Shown here one piece after another: positions 46,014-53,499 of a stretch of DNA of 64,000 nucleotides (its first letter is position 1; each line of letters opens with the position of its first letter). Below the pieces are notes generated by a model. That model did no database searches. It saw nothing but the letters and a program-made list of their open reading frames with translations, and was not told the DNA's origin. The stretch comes from Cyclobacterium amurskyense. Its GTDB lineage: Bacteria > Bacteroidota > Bacteroidia > Cytophagales > Cyclobacteriaceae. Made by a program: the position numbers and the translations under genes. The stretch lies in NCBI RefSeq assembly GCF_001050135.1, contig NZ_CP012040.1, positions 5,907,001-5,971,000 of the forward strand, in the 5' to 3' direction.

Positions 46014-46595
46014 CTACCGAAATGCTTTTGGCTTTAGCTTTTGGCCTGCACTTTCTGCAATCTCCAATACTCTTTTTTCTCTGGTTTCTACTCTTTTAGC
46101 CATCGCAATCCATTGTAGTAAGCTTTTCCTGCCAGATTTACTTAGACTATTGAAGAAGTCTCTTGATCCTGGGAATTCATTGAATTTGCTTGCTAAATCC
46201 GAAGGGACTTCCAGGGTTTCAGCAGCATCCAAGATTGACCATGAGCCATTTCTTTTGGCAATTTCCACGGCTCTTAAGCCTGCCTCCGACATCAAGCCTT
46301 TTTCTACTAAAGCTTCAATTTTGTCTTTATTCGTTTTAGACCAGATACTGTTTGCCTTTCTTTTGCTGAAGTATTGTCTATACTTTTCATCATCTATAGG
46401 CTTTTTCAGACTATCTATCCAGCCAAACCGCAAAGCTTCATCTACAGATTCGCTCCAGGTAAGGTTTGGAGTGGGTGATTTTTTCTTATAAACAATGAGC
46501 CATACCGCCTCTTTTATTATATGATGGCGTTCTAGCCAATCGCTCCATTCTTCTTTGTTTGTTGGACAGAAATCCTCGATTACTACCTTGGTCAT
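46014..46595 (-). CDS. YdeI/OmdA family protein
   Basis: 193 residues, usual family length. EEWSDWLERHHIIKEAVWLI, LTWSESVDEALRFGWIDSLK and KPIDDEKYRQYFSKRKANSI with WSKTNKDKIEALVEKGLM are the YdeI hallmarks. The C-terminal SGRKSLLQWIAMAKRVETRE is also typical. The family is linked with resistance to peptides and bacteriocins and with membrane stress in a few species; its biochemical role is unclear. Transcribed in the same direction as the methyltransferase 17 nt upstream, so a two-gene unit is likely. Confidence 0.88.
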   Translation of the reverse strand: MTKVVIEDFCPTNKEEWSDWLERHHIIKEAVWLIVYKKKSPTPNLTWSESVDEALRFGWIDSLKKPIDDEKYRQYFSKRKANSIWSKTNKDKIEALVEKGLMSEAGLRAVEIAKRNGSWSILDAAETLEVPSDLASKFNEFPGSRDFFNSLSKSGRKSLLQWIAMAKRVETREKRVLEIAESAGQKLKPKAFR

Positions 46596-46612
46596 GGTTT
46601 TAATTCATTCTT

Positions 46613-47251
46613 TTAACTATTAGCGATTTTCTTGCATACAATCTTCCAAAATATTTGCCCCGGCTTACCTTTTATACTTTTCGAAGGTTCCATTATTTTC
46701 TCTGAATCTTGTAAGCCAAAGTCTCCAAATTCATCCTTTACAGCGTCTAAGTTATAAAAAAACAATTCAACACCATGAGGTGTCAAAAATCGGTTCTTGT
46801 CAATCATCGCCCCTTTCCCAAAAGCATGATCATCGGTAGAAATGGCTACAAAAATCATAATACCATTTTCTCTAAGCTGATTGTAACAATCGACAATTAG
46901 TTTGGCCCTTTCCTTTTCATCAAGCAAATGAATCAAAGCATAGCAAAAGATCCCATCAAAAACTTCATTGTCAAAAGGCATTTCACTTACTGAGCCATGG
47001 TGCACATTGACTTCGCTCCCATAAGTCTTTTTAGCAATTGCAATTGCTGTTTCTGAGATTTCTATTCCGGTTACATAAAAGCCTTTATCCATAAAAGCCT
47101 TCGCATTTCTCCCATAGCCAAAGCCGGGAATCAAGATTTTGTGCAAACCATGCTTTTGAAACAACTTAATGGCATCAAATACAGCATCAGCCGGGCTGAA
47201 TCCCCACATGGATTGCTTGTCTTTAAAGTTTTCTTCCCAAAATTCCGTCAT
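46613..47251 (-). CDS. Class I SAM-dependent methyltransferase
   Basis: About 212 residues from MTEFWEENFKDKQSMWGFSP; an in-frame start ten codons upstream (47281) is less likely because this short start is typical of the family. SAM-binding motif I is ILIPGFGYGRNAKAFMDKGF near residue 40, with the acidic ligand in VTGIEISETAI; later VFDGIFCYALIHLLDEKERA and NGIMIFVAISTDD match motifs II-III of the Methyltransf_11/25 type. Similar to the tellurite/thiopurine-resistance-like group. Substrate unknown. Probably co-transcribed with the YdeI gene. Confidence 0.87.
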   Translation of the reverse strand: MTEFWEENFKDKQSMWGFSPADAVFDAIKLFQKHGLHKILIPGFGYGRNAKAFMDKGFYVTGIEISETAIAIAKKTYGSEVNVHHGSVSEMPFDNEVFDGIFCYALIHLLDEKERAKLIVDCYNQLRENGIMIFVAISTDDHAFGKGAMIDKNRFLTPHGVELFFYNLDAVKDEFGDFGLQDSEKIMEPSKSIKGKPGQIFWKIVCKKIANS

Positions 47252-47330
47252 GTTTTGCTTTTTTACCAAAATTCTTTGCATTGCCTACCAATTTATAAAT
47301 TTTTCAATTGGTATTTGCCATCTCGTTAAA

Positions 47331-47409
47331 GTTAAGGTATCGCTCCTATGGAGCTGGTGATAATTCAAAAACCTAGTGCTACTAAAATAAAACTCCTACA
47401 GAGTTTTGG
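47331..47409. repeat. REP element pair (RAYT-associated)
   Basis: Contains GTATCGCTCCTATGGAGCTG (palindrome GCTCC-TAT-GGAGC), a spacer with GTGCTAC, and AAACTCCTACAGAGTTT, a second imperfect palindrome. The same arrangement recurs at 48070-48140 and 48640-48703 around the transposase. Confidence 0.8.
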
Positions 47410-47444
47410 ACATAAGTTATTATTAAACTACAAATGTTTAAGCC

Positions 47445-47624
47445 CTATCGAATCAAATCAAACCATTTTGAAACCAATTCGAAATTACCTGCAATAAATG
47501 AGGCAATTACATTCAAAACAAAGAAAAGCCAGACCAATTTAAATTGGAAGATATTACCTTTTAAATCCTTAATAAACAGATTTTTTATCAAATCATCTTT
47601 CTTCTCTTTTGATTCAATATTCAT
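47445..47624 (-). CDS. Small single-helix membrane protein, second gene of a two-gene cassette
   Basis: 59 residues: MNIESKEKKDDLIKNLFIKD, then KGNIFQFKLVWLFFVLNVIA and SFIAGNFELVSKWFDLIR. A charged N-terminus is followed by one membrane helix (about 28-46). Its ATG lies 6 nt after the stop of the 70-residue gene, so the pair is co-transcribed. The size and layout (soluble winged-helix-like partner plus short membrane peptide) recall toxin-antitoxin or immunity pairs, but that is only an idea. It lies within a REP/transposase-rich accessory region. Not seen by a 60-codon cut-off. Confidence 0.62.
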   Translation of the reverse strand: MNIESKEKKDDLIKNLFIKDLKGNIFQFKLVWLFFVLNVIASFIAGNFELVSKWFDLIR

Positions 47625-47630
47625 TAGGTA

Positions 47631-47843
47631 TTATCGAACTCCACCATCAAAGTCAAGCACTTTTAGTCCTTCTATTGAAAGTTCATAGGCGTTCTTATTC
47701 TTACACTTAATTAAGCCTAAAATTTTGGCGCGGGTAATGGCTTTATCTCTAATATCGGGAATACTTTGATGAAAGGGGATCATGCCATTTTCATAACATT
47801 CAGCCAAAATCAAATTAATTTCATCTTCAATTTGTTTTTCCAT
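47631..47843 (-). CDS. Small winged-helix-like hypothetical protein, first gene of a two-gene cassette
   Basis: 70 residues: MEKQIEDEINLILAECYENG, MIPFHQSIPDIRDKAITRAK, ILGLIKCKNKNAYELSIEGL, ending in KVLDFDGGVR. The helix-helix-helix-hairpin pattern with KNAYELSIEGLKVL at the end resembles the wing of a small winged-helix fold. I recognise this as a conserved hypothetical in Bacteroidota but know no function. It is followed by a short membrane protein after 6 nt. No SD-like site is clear. Confidence 0.62.
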   Translation of the reverse strand: MEKQIEDEINLILAECYENGMIPFHQSIPDIRDKAITRAKILGLIKCKNKNAYELSIEGLKVLDFDGGVR

Positions 47844-47889
47844 ATTTTAATCACATAAAATTTAAACAAGTAATTTAGAAATCTCTTAA

Positions 47890-47957
47890 ACTATTAATGC
47901 TCCAGAGGAGCAATATTTTTGTAGCATATTGTACCGTCTATGATCAGGAGCTCCAGA
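47890..47957. repeat. REP element (AGAGGAGC type)
   Basis: Two copies of GCTCCAGAGGAGC-type palindromes (near 47895 and 47950) around the spacer CAATATTTTTGTAGC, which is shared with the elements at 48905 and 49895. Confidence 0.75.
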
Positions 47958-47959
47958 GG

Positions 47960-48078
47960 AGCGGCACCACATTCCAACCAATCAAACGTGTATTGGTCTT
48001 CTGAACCCTGAAACCTAATTAGAAATTCTCGGTTTCGTACTGCAATGACGTACTGTATTAAAATTTAGGTATCGCTCC
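47960..48078 (-). pseudogene. Internally deleted RAYT transposase remnant
   Basis: On the minus strand the right side gives a diverged version of the transposase N-terminus (QYVIAVRNREFLIR-like frame before GFR) and the left side gives the C-terminal tail (EDQYTFDWLE-like). The ~330 bp encoding the catalytic HUH and Tyr motifs are missing. It is flanked by REP palindromes on both sides, so it has the form of a non-autonomous derivative of the intact gene at 48164-48619. Exact residues are uncertain because of small indels. Confidence 0.65.
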
Positions 48079-48155
48079 TATGGAGCTGATGATAATTCAA
48101 AAAATTAGGGCTACAAAAATGAAACTCCTACGGAGCTTTAATATGCTCTAGAGGA
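48070..48155. repeat. REP element pair just downstream of the transposase
   Basis: Has TCGCTCCTATGGAGCTGATG, the GGGCTAC spacer, ACTCCTACGGAG and GCTCTAGAGGAGC. Abuts the 3' end of the RAYT gene. Confidence 0.8.
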
Positions 48156-48163
48156 GCGGCTCC

Positions 48164-48619
48164 TCATTCCAACCAATCAAATAAGTATTGATCTTCAAAA
48201 GAAACTTCGAATTCTTTCAAAAATGTCATATACTCTTCTCTAAATGATGTTCGTTTATGATGTTCTGGCTGATTATAAATATAATTCACCACCGCGTCTA
48301 ACTGACTTTTTCCATAGCTAAATGCACCATAACCTTCTTGCCAATTAAATTTCATTTTCCTATGTTCATTAACCCATTTTGTGGTATTTGATTTAATATC
48401 CCTAGCTAAATCTGAAATTGACTGTGAAGGGTTTAAGCCTACCAATATATGGCAATGGTCAGGCATAAAATAAATGGCCAACATTTTGTGTCTTTTGTTA
48501 GATATTATCCCCGAAATGTATTTTTCCATTGGAACCCTGAAACTCTCTTTAATTATTGATTCGCGGTTTTTTACAGCAAAAACGTACTGTATCAAAATTT
48601 GGGTAAAGGTATTCGCCAT
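48164..48619 (-). CDS. REP-associated tyrosine transposase (RAYT, IS200/Y1-type)
   Basis: 151 residues, full length for RAYT. The HUH motif is in AIYFMPDHCHILVGLNPSQS (His-Cys-His), and the catalytic tyrosine is in LDAVVNYIYNQPEHHKRTSF. The N-terminus MANTFTQILIQYVFAVKNRE is normal for Bacteroidota members. RAYT proteins nick single-stranded REP hairpins and are thought to spread REP sequences; they are usually single-copy and domesticated. Here REP palindromes lie on both sides (48070-48155 and 48630-48703), as expected. No IS200-type ends were identified. Confidence 0.93.
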   Translation of the reverse strand: MANTFTQILIQYVFAVKNRESIIKESFRVPMEKYISGIISNKRHKMLAIYFMPDHCHILVGLNPSQSISDLARDIKSNTTKWVNEHRKMKFNWQEGYGAFSYGKSQLDAVVNYIYNQPEHHKRTSFREEYMTFLKEFEVSFEDQYLFDWLE

Positions 48620-48629
48620 GTCGTTAAAA

Positions 48630-48703
48630 TTTAGGTACCGCTCCTAGGGAGCTGGTAATAATTCAAAAATCCAGTGCTACAAAAATAAAACTCCTACGGA
48701 GCT
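48630..48703. repeat. REP element pair just upstream of the transposase
   Basis: Contains GGTACCGCTCCTAGGGAGCT, the AGTGCTACAAAAAT spacer and AACTCCTACGGAGCTT. Nearly the same as the element at 48070-48140, in the same orientation, so the transposase gene lies between two direct copies. Confidence 0.82.
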
Positions 48704-48892
48704 TAACCACAACTTAATCCATTGAAAATAATATAATTAAACCTAAGAAATAAAACAAATTCGATCGTGTATTGCTAGTTAAATAAACTAATATTTTGTT
48801 CTTTCATTGTTCTATATAGCCCCCTATTTACGAACTATTATTTACTCAAACCTAGAAACAAATCCTTCTTGCTCCCCCCATAATTCACTTAG

Positions 48893-49012
48893 GAATTATG
48901 GGGGGAGCAATATTTTTGTAGCCTATTGTATCGTCTTTGATCAGGAGCTCCAGAGGAGCGGCACATTCCAACCCTTCAAAAATGTATTGGTCATCAAAAG
49001 GAACATTGAATA
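48893..49012. repeat. REP element with RAYT 3'-end fragment
   Basis: Has GGGGAGCAATATTTTTGTAG, the palindrome GCTCCAGAGGAGC near 48948 and then a stretch (about 48964-49012) that is a diverged copy of the 3' end of the transposase gene. A 13-bp palindromic block CCCCATAATTC...GAATTATGGGG lies just to the left (about 48877-48905). Confidence 0.7.
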
Positions 49013-49151
49013 ACTATAATCAAATACCCATAAAAAAACCTTTGCATCTTACCTCCTATTTCCCTTATTTGGGGAAATAACTGTAAATTGCTTGCAATAA
49101 AGGCAATGGCCAGATTAGGCCTGTCCATCGTATCAAAACAACTCCTTACAC

Positions 49152-49784
49152 ATGAAACAGATTCTCCTAAGCTTCAGCTTTTACCTGGTATTTACCGGAA
49201 TTATCATAGCACAAAGCAGCTACCGCCCTGATCTCTTTTTTAGGGAAGACTGGAAAGAAACCCCCGCAGAAATACCTGTCAACCAAAACCATGTGCAGAA
49301 TGAGAATTTAACCGTACAATTATATGGACCGGGAAAAGATGTAATCAAAAAAAGCAACCATGAAAAACCCGTAGACGATCCTTTTTACATCTGGTCAGGT
49401 TTATGCGAGGGCAACTGGATGCTAAGCCTTAAACACCGCCAACAAAACGTAGACCTTACAGGTTTTGCCAAAGTGAAATTTCGCTCCAAACAAGTAGGTC
49501 TAAGAGAACTTAGAATTTCCCTGAAACTGGCTGATGGAAAGTGGCTGGTAAGTGACCAATCTGCCGGCGCTTCTAAAGACTGGCGCATCTGGGAATTCAA
49601 TATACAGGACATCAACTGGCACCACCTGGACCCTACAGGCATAGTAGCCATAGGTGCGGCAACTGATCCAGACTTATCGAATGTGGAAGAAATAGGCTTT
49701 ACCGATTTAATGCCTGGAGGACAATCCAAAGCCTGCTCAAGACTGGACTGGATAGAAGTTCATGGTCGACCGGTGATAAGGTAA
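49152..49784 (+). CDS. Secreted hypothetical protein (carbohydrate-binding-like beta sandwich)
   Basis: 210 residues with a signal peptide (ILLSFSFYLVFTGIIIAQ). The mature part is beta-rich: SYRPDLFFREDWKETPAEIP, YIWSGLCEGNWMLSLKHRQQ, ADGKWLVSDQSAGASKDWRI, CSRLDWIEVHGRPVIR. It resembles secreted proteins annotated near glycoside hydrolases and sulfatases in planctomycetes and Bacteroidota, probably a jelly-roll binding domain, but no catalytic motif is visible. It stands alone. Function unknown. Confidence 0.72.
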   Translation: MKQILLSFSFYLVFTGIIIAQSSYRPDLFFREDWKETPAEIPVNQNHVQNENLTVQLYGPGKDVIKKSNHEKPVDDPFYIWSGLCEGNWMLSLKHRQQNVDLTGFAKVKFRSKQVGLRELRISLKLADGKWLVSDQSAGASKDWRIWEFNIQDINWHHLDPTGIVAIGAATDPDLSNVEEIGFTDLMPGGQSKACSRLDWIEVHGRPVIR

Positions 49785-49878
49785 TTCTTGACTTAAGCTT
49801 ACACCCAATATCATAGGAGAATCGTCATTCCGAGACCTAACATTTTCGAAATGCAGCAATCCAACGACAATACCCAAT

Positions 49879-49939
49879 GTCGCACCTCAGTGGGGTGCAA
49901 TATTTGTAGCCCTGGGAAAGCCGACGCAGGAGATGCGAC
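49879..49939. repeat. REP-like hairpin element (third variant)
   Basis: Outer arms GTCGCA and TGCGAC enclose GCACCTCAGTGGGGTGC and CAATATTTGTAGCC. The CAATATTTGTAGC spacer is the same as in the elements at 47905 and 48910, so it belongs to the same family with a different palindrome. Its insertion or expansion has removed most of a HigA-like gene on its right side. Confidence 0.65.
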
Positions 49940-49949
49940 CAGTTTTTGA

Positions 49950-50072
49950 CATTTCGCTCACGATAAACATTTGTGCACCTTCCTCGTATTTATTTCGATT
50001 TTCGGTACCAATCTTACCATGTTCAAGTTCGATTAGCTCATCAAATGTATTTATATTATTATAATCTTTCAT
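49950..50072 (-). pseudogene. Truncated HigA-like antitoxin (N-terminal part only)
   Basis: From the ATG at 50072 the sequence MKDYNNINTFDELIELEHGK then IGTENRNKYEEGAQMFIVSEM matches the N-terminal extension of HigA-type XRE antitoxins. The helix-turn-helix that should follow is gone: after the Met at 49950 the frame runs through REP DNA (SKTGRISCVGFPRATN) to a stop at 49887. It overlaps the toxin remnant by 14 nt, the usual toxin-antitoxin layout. Confidence 0.7.
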
Positions 50073-50160
50073 TATTTTCTTTATCAAAATACTGATGCAT
50101 TAACCTACTTGCTTTGTCTATTTCTTTTTTCGGTGTTTTTTGGGTCTTTTTCTTGAACAT
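50059..50160 (-). pseudogene. Truncated HigB-like toxin (C-terminal end only)
   Basis: The frame FKKKTQKTPKKEIDKASRLM ending HQYFDKENNERL matches the C-terminal helix of HigB/RelE (Gp49-like) toxins, where K-K-T-Q-K-T-P-x-x-E-I is strongly conserved. Everything upstream of Met 50160 is missing: the next codons in frame contain stops. The toxin is therefore inactive. Confidence 0.65.
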
Positions 50161-50338
50161 TAGAAAGGATCACTGATTGCATCAATTAAAATAAGAAAAT
50201 TTAGGGAATAAATCACCAATAGAATAAAGATAAAAAAGCAGCTTAATGGCTATTTTAATAGATAAATCCTGTGTTGGAAATACCCAGTATTGTCTTTACT
50301 GAGTTAAAAATTTCCCTACTAACCCCCTGGAATCAATT
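50161..50338. other. Short spacer upstream of the DnaE2 palindrome
   Basis: No coding frame or structure seen here. The promoter of the polymerase gene presumably lies in this stretch. Confidence 0.4.
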
Positions 50339-50388
50339 CATTTTGTTTATATTATTAACCAGTAAATGTTAATTATATAAACAAAATG
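50339..50388. promoter_or_regulatory. 50-bp near-perfect palindrome covering the polymerase start codon
   Basis: Two 21-nt arms (50339-50359 and 50368-50388) are complementary at 20 of 21 positions around an 8-nt centre (CAGTAAAT). The right arm ends in the ATG of the DnaE2-like gene. As DNA it is a large operator-like site; as RNA it would form a hairpin that hides the start codon. Inner core: TATTAAC-CAGTAAAT-GTTAATT. No second copy was seen in the window. Confidence 0.8.
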
Positions 50389-53346
50389 CACCTTAACTGC
50401 CACAGTCACTACAGCTTCAAGTACGGCACACTCTCTGTTGAACAGCTTGTAGTGGAAGCCAAGAAGCAAAAACTCGACGCCCTGGCCCTGACAGATATCA
50501 ATAGCTGTTCGGGGGTGTTTCCTTTTATCCGGGAGGCCCAAAAAAATGGCATTCACCCGGTCATAGGAATAGATTTTCGCAATGGCAACAAACAGCAATT
50601 TATCGGTTTGGCCAAAAATCAGGAAGGTTTTTATGAACTGAACAAGTACCTTTCCCATCACCTGATGAACAAATTGCCTTTTCCCGAAAGGGCACCGGTA
50701 TTCGATCACAGTGTGGTAATTTACCCTTTCACGGAAAGCGTCTTTGACCTGAAGGAGAATGAATACCTTGGCATACATCCTTCGCAACTCAACCGGCTTC
50801 CTTACAGCCCATGGGCCAAATCCAAAGAACGCCTGGTGCTTTTGCAACCGGTTTCCTTTGCCAGCAAAACGACCTTCAACGCCCATCGCCTGCTACGGGC
50901 CATGGATGGCAATACCTTGCTCAGCAAGCTTCCGCTTAGCGAACAGGGAGATCCCACAGATCGGTTTTATGGCTATGCCGACATGGTTGGGCGCTGTGAG
51001 GGGCACAGTTACCTGATTTACAATTCTCAAAAGCTTCTGGAGCAGTGCCAATTTTCCTTTTATTTTCAAGCTGTGAAAAATCGGCGGGATATTCTGGGAT
51101 CTGACTGGGAAGACTTTGATTACCTGCGACAGGAAACCTACAAAGGCGCCCTTCGCCGCTATGGCAGCCTGGATGAAACCAAAGAAAAACGCATTATAAA
51201 AGAGCTGGAGATTATCCAACAAAAAGGCTTTGTTTCTTACTTCCTGATCAATTATGATATTGTCAATTTTGCACAGCACAAAAACTTCTTCTATGTAGGC
51301 CGGGGCAGTGGGGCCAATAGCATCGTGGCTTATTGCCTGGCCATTACAGATGTGGACCCCATTGAGCTGGACCTGTATTTCGAACGTTTTATCAACCTTT
51401 ACCGGGAAAACCCACCTGATTTTGACCTTGATTTTTCCTGGAAAGACCGGGATGAAATCACCCACTATATATTCGACACCTATAATCAACCCAAACAGGA
51501 CCATGTCTGTCTGCTGGCTACTTTTAACACCTTCCAATACAATTCCGTACTGAGGGAACTGGGAAAGGTCTTTGGCCTACCCAAATCGGAAATAGAATCC
51601 CTGATCTACTATGGTGACAAGCTAGGCAGCAGCAATTACATTCCCGACCAATATGGGAAACTGATCTATCAATACGCCAAGGTGATTCGCAATATGCCCT
51701 CTCATTTAAGCATCCATGCCGGAGGAATACTGATTTCCCACAAGCCCATCCATTATTACACCGCTACCGAGTTACCACCGAAGGGCTTTGCTACTTCCCA
51801 GTTTGACATGCATGTGGCTGAAGACATTGGTTTGCATAAATTCGACATTCTCAGCCAAAGAGGCCTTGGACATATCAAAAGTGCATTGGAGCTGATCCAT
51901 ACAAACCAGGGAAAAACAGTGGATATCCGTCAGGTAGCTGCATTTAAGAAAGACCCTGCCATCAAAGCACATCTTCGTGAAGGCCGTACCATCGGGGCAT
52001 TCTATGTAGAATCTCCCGCCATGCGTATGTTGCTGGCCAAAATGAAAGCCGATGAATACCTGGAGTTGGTAGCGGCCAGTTCCATCATTCGTCCTGGTGT
52101 GGCTCGTTCGGGTATGATGCGGGAATACATTCTGAGACATGTAAATCCCGCCCGTAGGGAAAGGGCTCATCCTGTATTGAATGACATCATGCCTGAAACT
52201 TACGGCATCATGGTCTATCAGGAAGATGTGATCAAAGTGGCTCACCATTTTGCTGGGCTCACACTGAGTGAAGCGGATGTCCTCCGAAGGGGAATGAGTG
52301 GCAAATCCCGCTCAAAAGGAGCCTTACAAAGAGTCAAAGATCGTTTTTTTTCCAATTGTCAAGAAATGGGCAGGGATGCAACAGTCACCGGAGAAGTTTG
52401 GCATCAGATCGAGAGTTTTGCCGGATACTCTTTTGCCAAGGGGCATTCGGCCTCTTTTGCTGTGGAAAGCTATCAAAGCCTGTACCTGAAGGCCCATTAT
52501 CCTCTGGAATTTATGGTGGCCGTTATCAATAATTTTGGTGGTTTTTACCATACAGAATTTTACATACACGAGCTGCGAATGAATGGCGCAGATGTACAGG
52601 CCCCACACCTGAATGAAAGCGACTATTTCACCAATATCAAGGGAAAAACAGTTTACTTGGGCTTTGTACACATGAAATACCTGCAACAAGAAACCTCCAA
52701 AAGGCTATTGGCTGAAAGGCAAAAGGCTGGCCCCTATGCTGGACTGACTGATTTTATCTCTAGGGTAGATATCAGTCTGGAGCAAGTGCTGATTCTGATC
52801 CGAATCGGTTGCTTTCGTTTTACAGGGAAGAGCAAACAAGAGAGTTTATGGGAAGCCCATTTTATCATGCACCGCAAAAAAAGTCCTGTTGGTGGAAGTC
52901 AGCGCTTGTTTGCCAATGCGGGCTTCCGTGAGCTAAAGGCGCCCGTGCTGGAAGATTTGGACCTGAGACAGGAGATTATCGATCAACTGGAGATTCTGGA
53001 ATTCCCGTTAATCAGCCCTTTCCACTTGGTGAAAGATCAGAAAACTTCGGGAATTGCTGCATTGGAAATGAAGCAATTCCTGGGCAAGCGTGTTCAGCTT
53101 ATTGGCTACTTGGTCACGGTCAAGTACACGCGCACCGTTAAGGGAGATATAATGAATTTCGGCACTTTTATAGACAAAGATGGGCACTGGATAGACACGG
53201 TCCATTTCCCTCCGGTGGTAAAAAAAACACCTCTAAAAGGGCGGGGCATCTACCTTATCAAAGGAAAGGTAACTGAGGAGTTTGACTTTTACAGCATAGA
53301 AGTAAGCAGTTGCGAAAGGATGGCCTACTGGAATGCCGAGGATTAA
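50386..53346 (+). CDS. dnaE2: DnaE-type DNA polymerase III alpha subunit, DnaE2-like (error-prone) form
   Basis: 986 residues, shorter than replicative DnaE (~1150-1500) and close to DnaE2. An N-terminal PHP domain begins at once (MHLNCHSHYSFKYGTLSVEQ with H6-x-H8; LALTDINSCSG). The polymerase core has FFYVGRGSGANSIVAYCLAI and PPDFDLDFSWKDRDEI with the catalytic aspartates near residues 343-347, FDILSQRGLGHIKSALELI, and YGIMVYQEDVIKVAHHFAGL; then the helix-hairpin-helix region (GPYAGLTDFISRVDISLEQV) and an OB-fold near the end (VQLIGYLVTVKYTRTVKGDI). The tail for tau and clamp binding is short. Alone here, without the ImuB-like partner or LexA often beside dnaE2. The palindrome at its start suggests tight repression. 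Confidence 0.88.
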   Translation: MHLNCHSHYSFKYGTLSVEQLVVEAKKQKLDALALTDINSCSGVFPFIREAQKNGIHPVIGIDFRNGNKQQFIGLAKNQEGFYELNKYLSHHLMNKLPFPERAPVFDHSVVIYPFTESVFDLKENEYLGIHPSQLNRLPYSPWAKSKERLVLLQPVSFASKTTFNAHRLLRAMDGNTLLSKLPLSEQGDPTDRFYGYADMVGRCEGHSYLIYNSQKLLEQCQFSFYFQAVKNRRDILGSDWEDFDYLRQETYKGALRRYGSLDETKEKRIIKELEIIQQKGFVSYFLINYDIVNFAQHKNFFYVGRGSGANSIVAYCLAITDVDPIELDLYFERFINLYRENPPDFDLDFSWKDRDEITHYIFDTYNQPKQDHVCLLATFNTFQYNSVLRELGKVFGLPKSEIESLIYYGDKLGSSNYIPDQYGKLIYQYAKVIRNMPSHLSIHAGGILISHKPIHYYTATELPPKGFATSQFDMHVAEDIGLHKFDILSQRGLGHIKSALELIHTNQGKTVDIRQVAAFKKDPAIKAHLREGRTIGAFYVESPAMRMLLAKMKADEYLELVAASSIIRPGVARSGMMREYILRHVNPARRERAHPVLNDIMPETYGIMVYQEDVIKVAHHFAGLTLSEADVLRRGMSGKSRSKGALQRVKDRFFSNCQEMGRDATVTGEVWHQIESFAGYSFAKGHSASFAVESYQSLYLKAHYPLEFMVAVINNFGGFYHTEFYIHELRMNGADVQAPHLNESDYFTNIKGKTVYLGFVHMKYLQQETSKRLLAERQKAGPYAGLTDFISRVDISLEQVLILIRIGCFRFTGKSKQESLWEAHFIMHRKKSPVGGSQRLFANAGFRELKAPVLEDLDLRQEIIDQLEILEFPLISPFHLVKDQKTSGIAALEMKQFLGKRVQLIGYLVTVKYTRTVKGDIMNFGTFIDKDGHWIDTVHFPPVVKKTPLKGRGIYLIKGKVTEEFDFYSIEVSSCERMAYWNAED

Positions 53347-53499
53347 CCTTAGAAAAACGAGGACGGTAATCACTTCTATACAAGCGTTCTAGGCCAATCC
53401 TCCCTTAGCATTTGATCATTCCCTTTAAAATGAATAAAACCTTATTTGAAATGGAATATCGCTAAATTTTAATTAACTTAATAGTTCAATCATTTTACT

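Noticed and set aside
47434..47688. 84-codon plus-strand ORF
   Set aside because: Antisense to the two-gene cassette on the minus strand, which has the better coding character and overlap pattern.
48807..49013. 68-codon plus-strand ORF
   Set aside because: Runs through REP palindromes and a transposase remnant; composition is not that of a protein.
50347..51537. Two long minus-strand ORFs (179 and 214 codons)
   Set aside because: Both are shadows antisense to the DnaE2-like gene, whose motifs are unambiguous.
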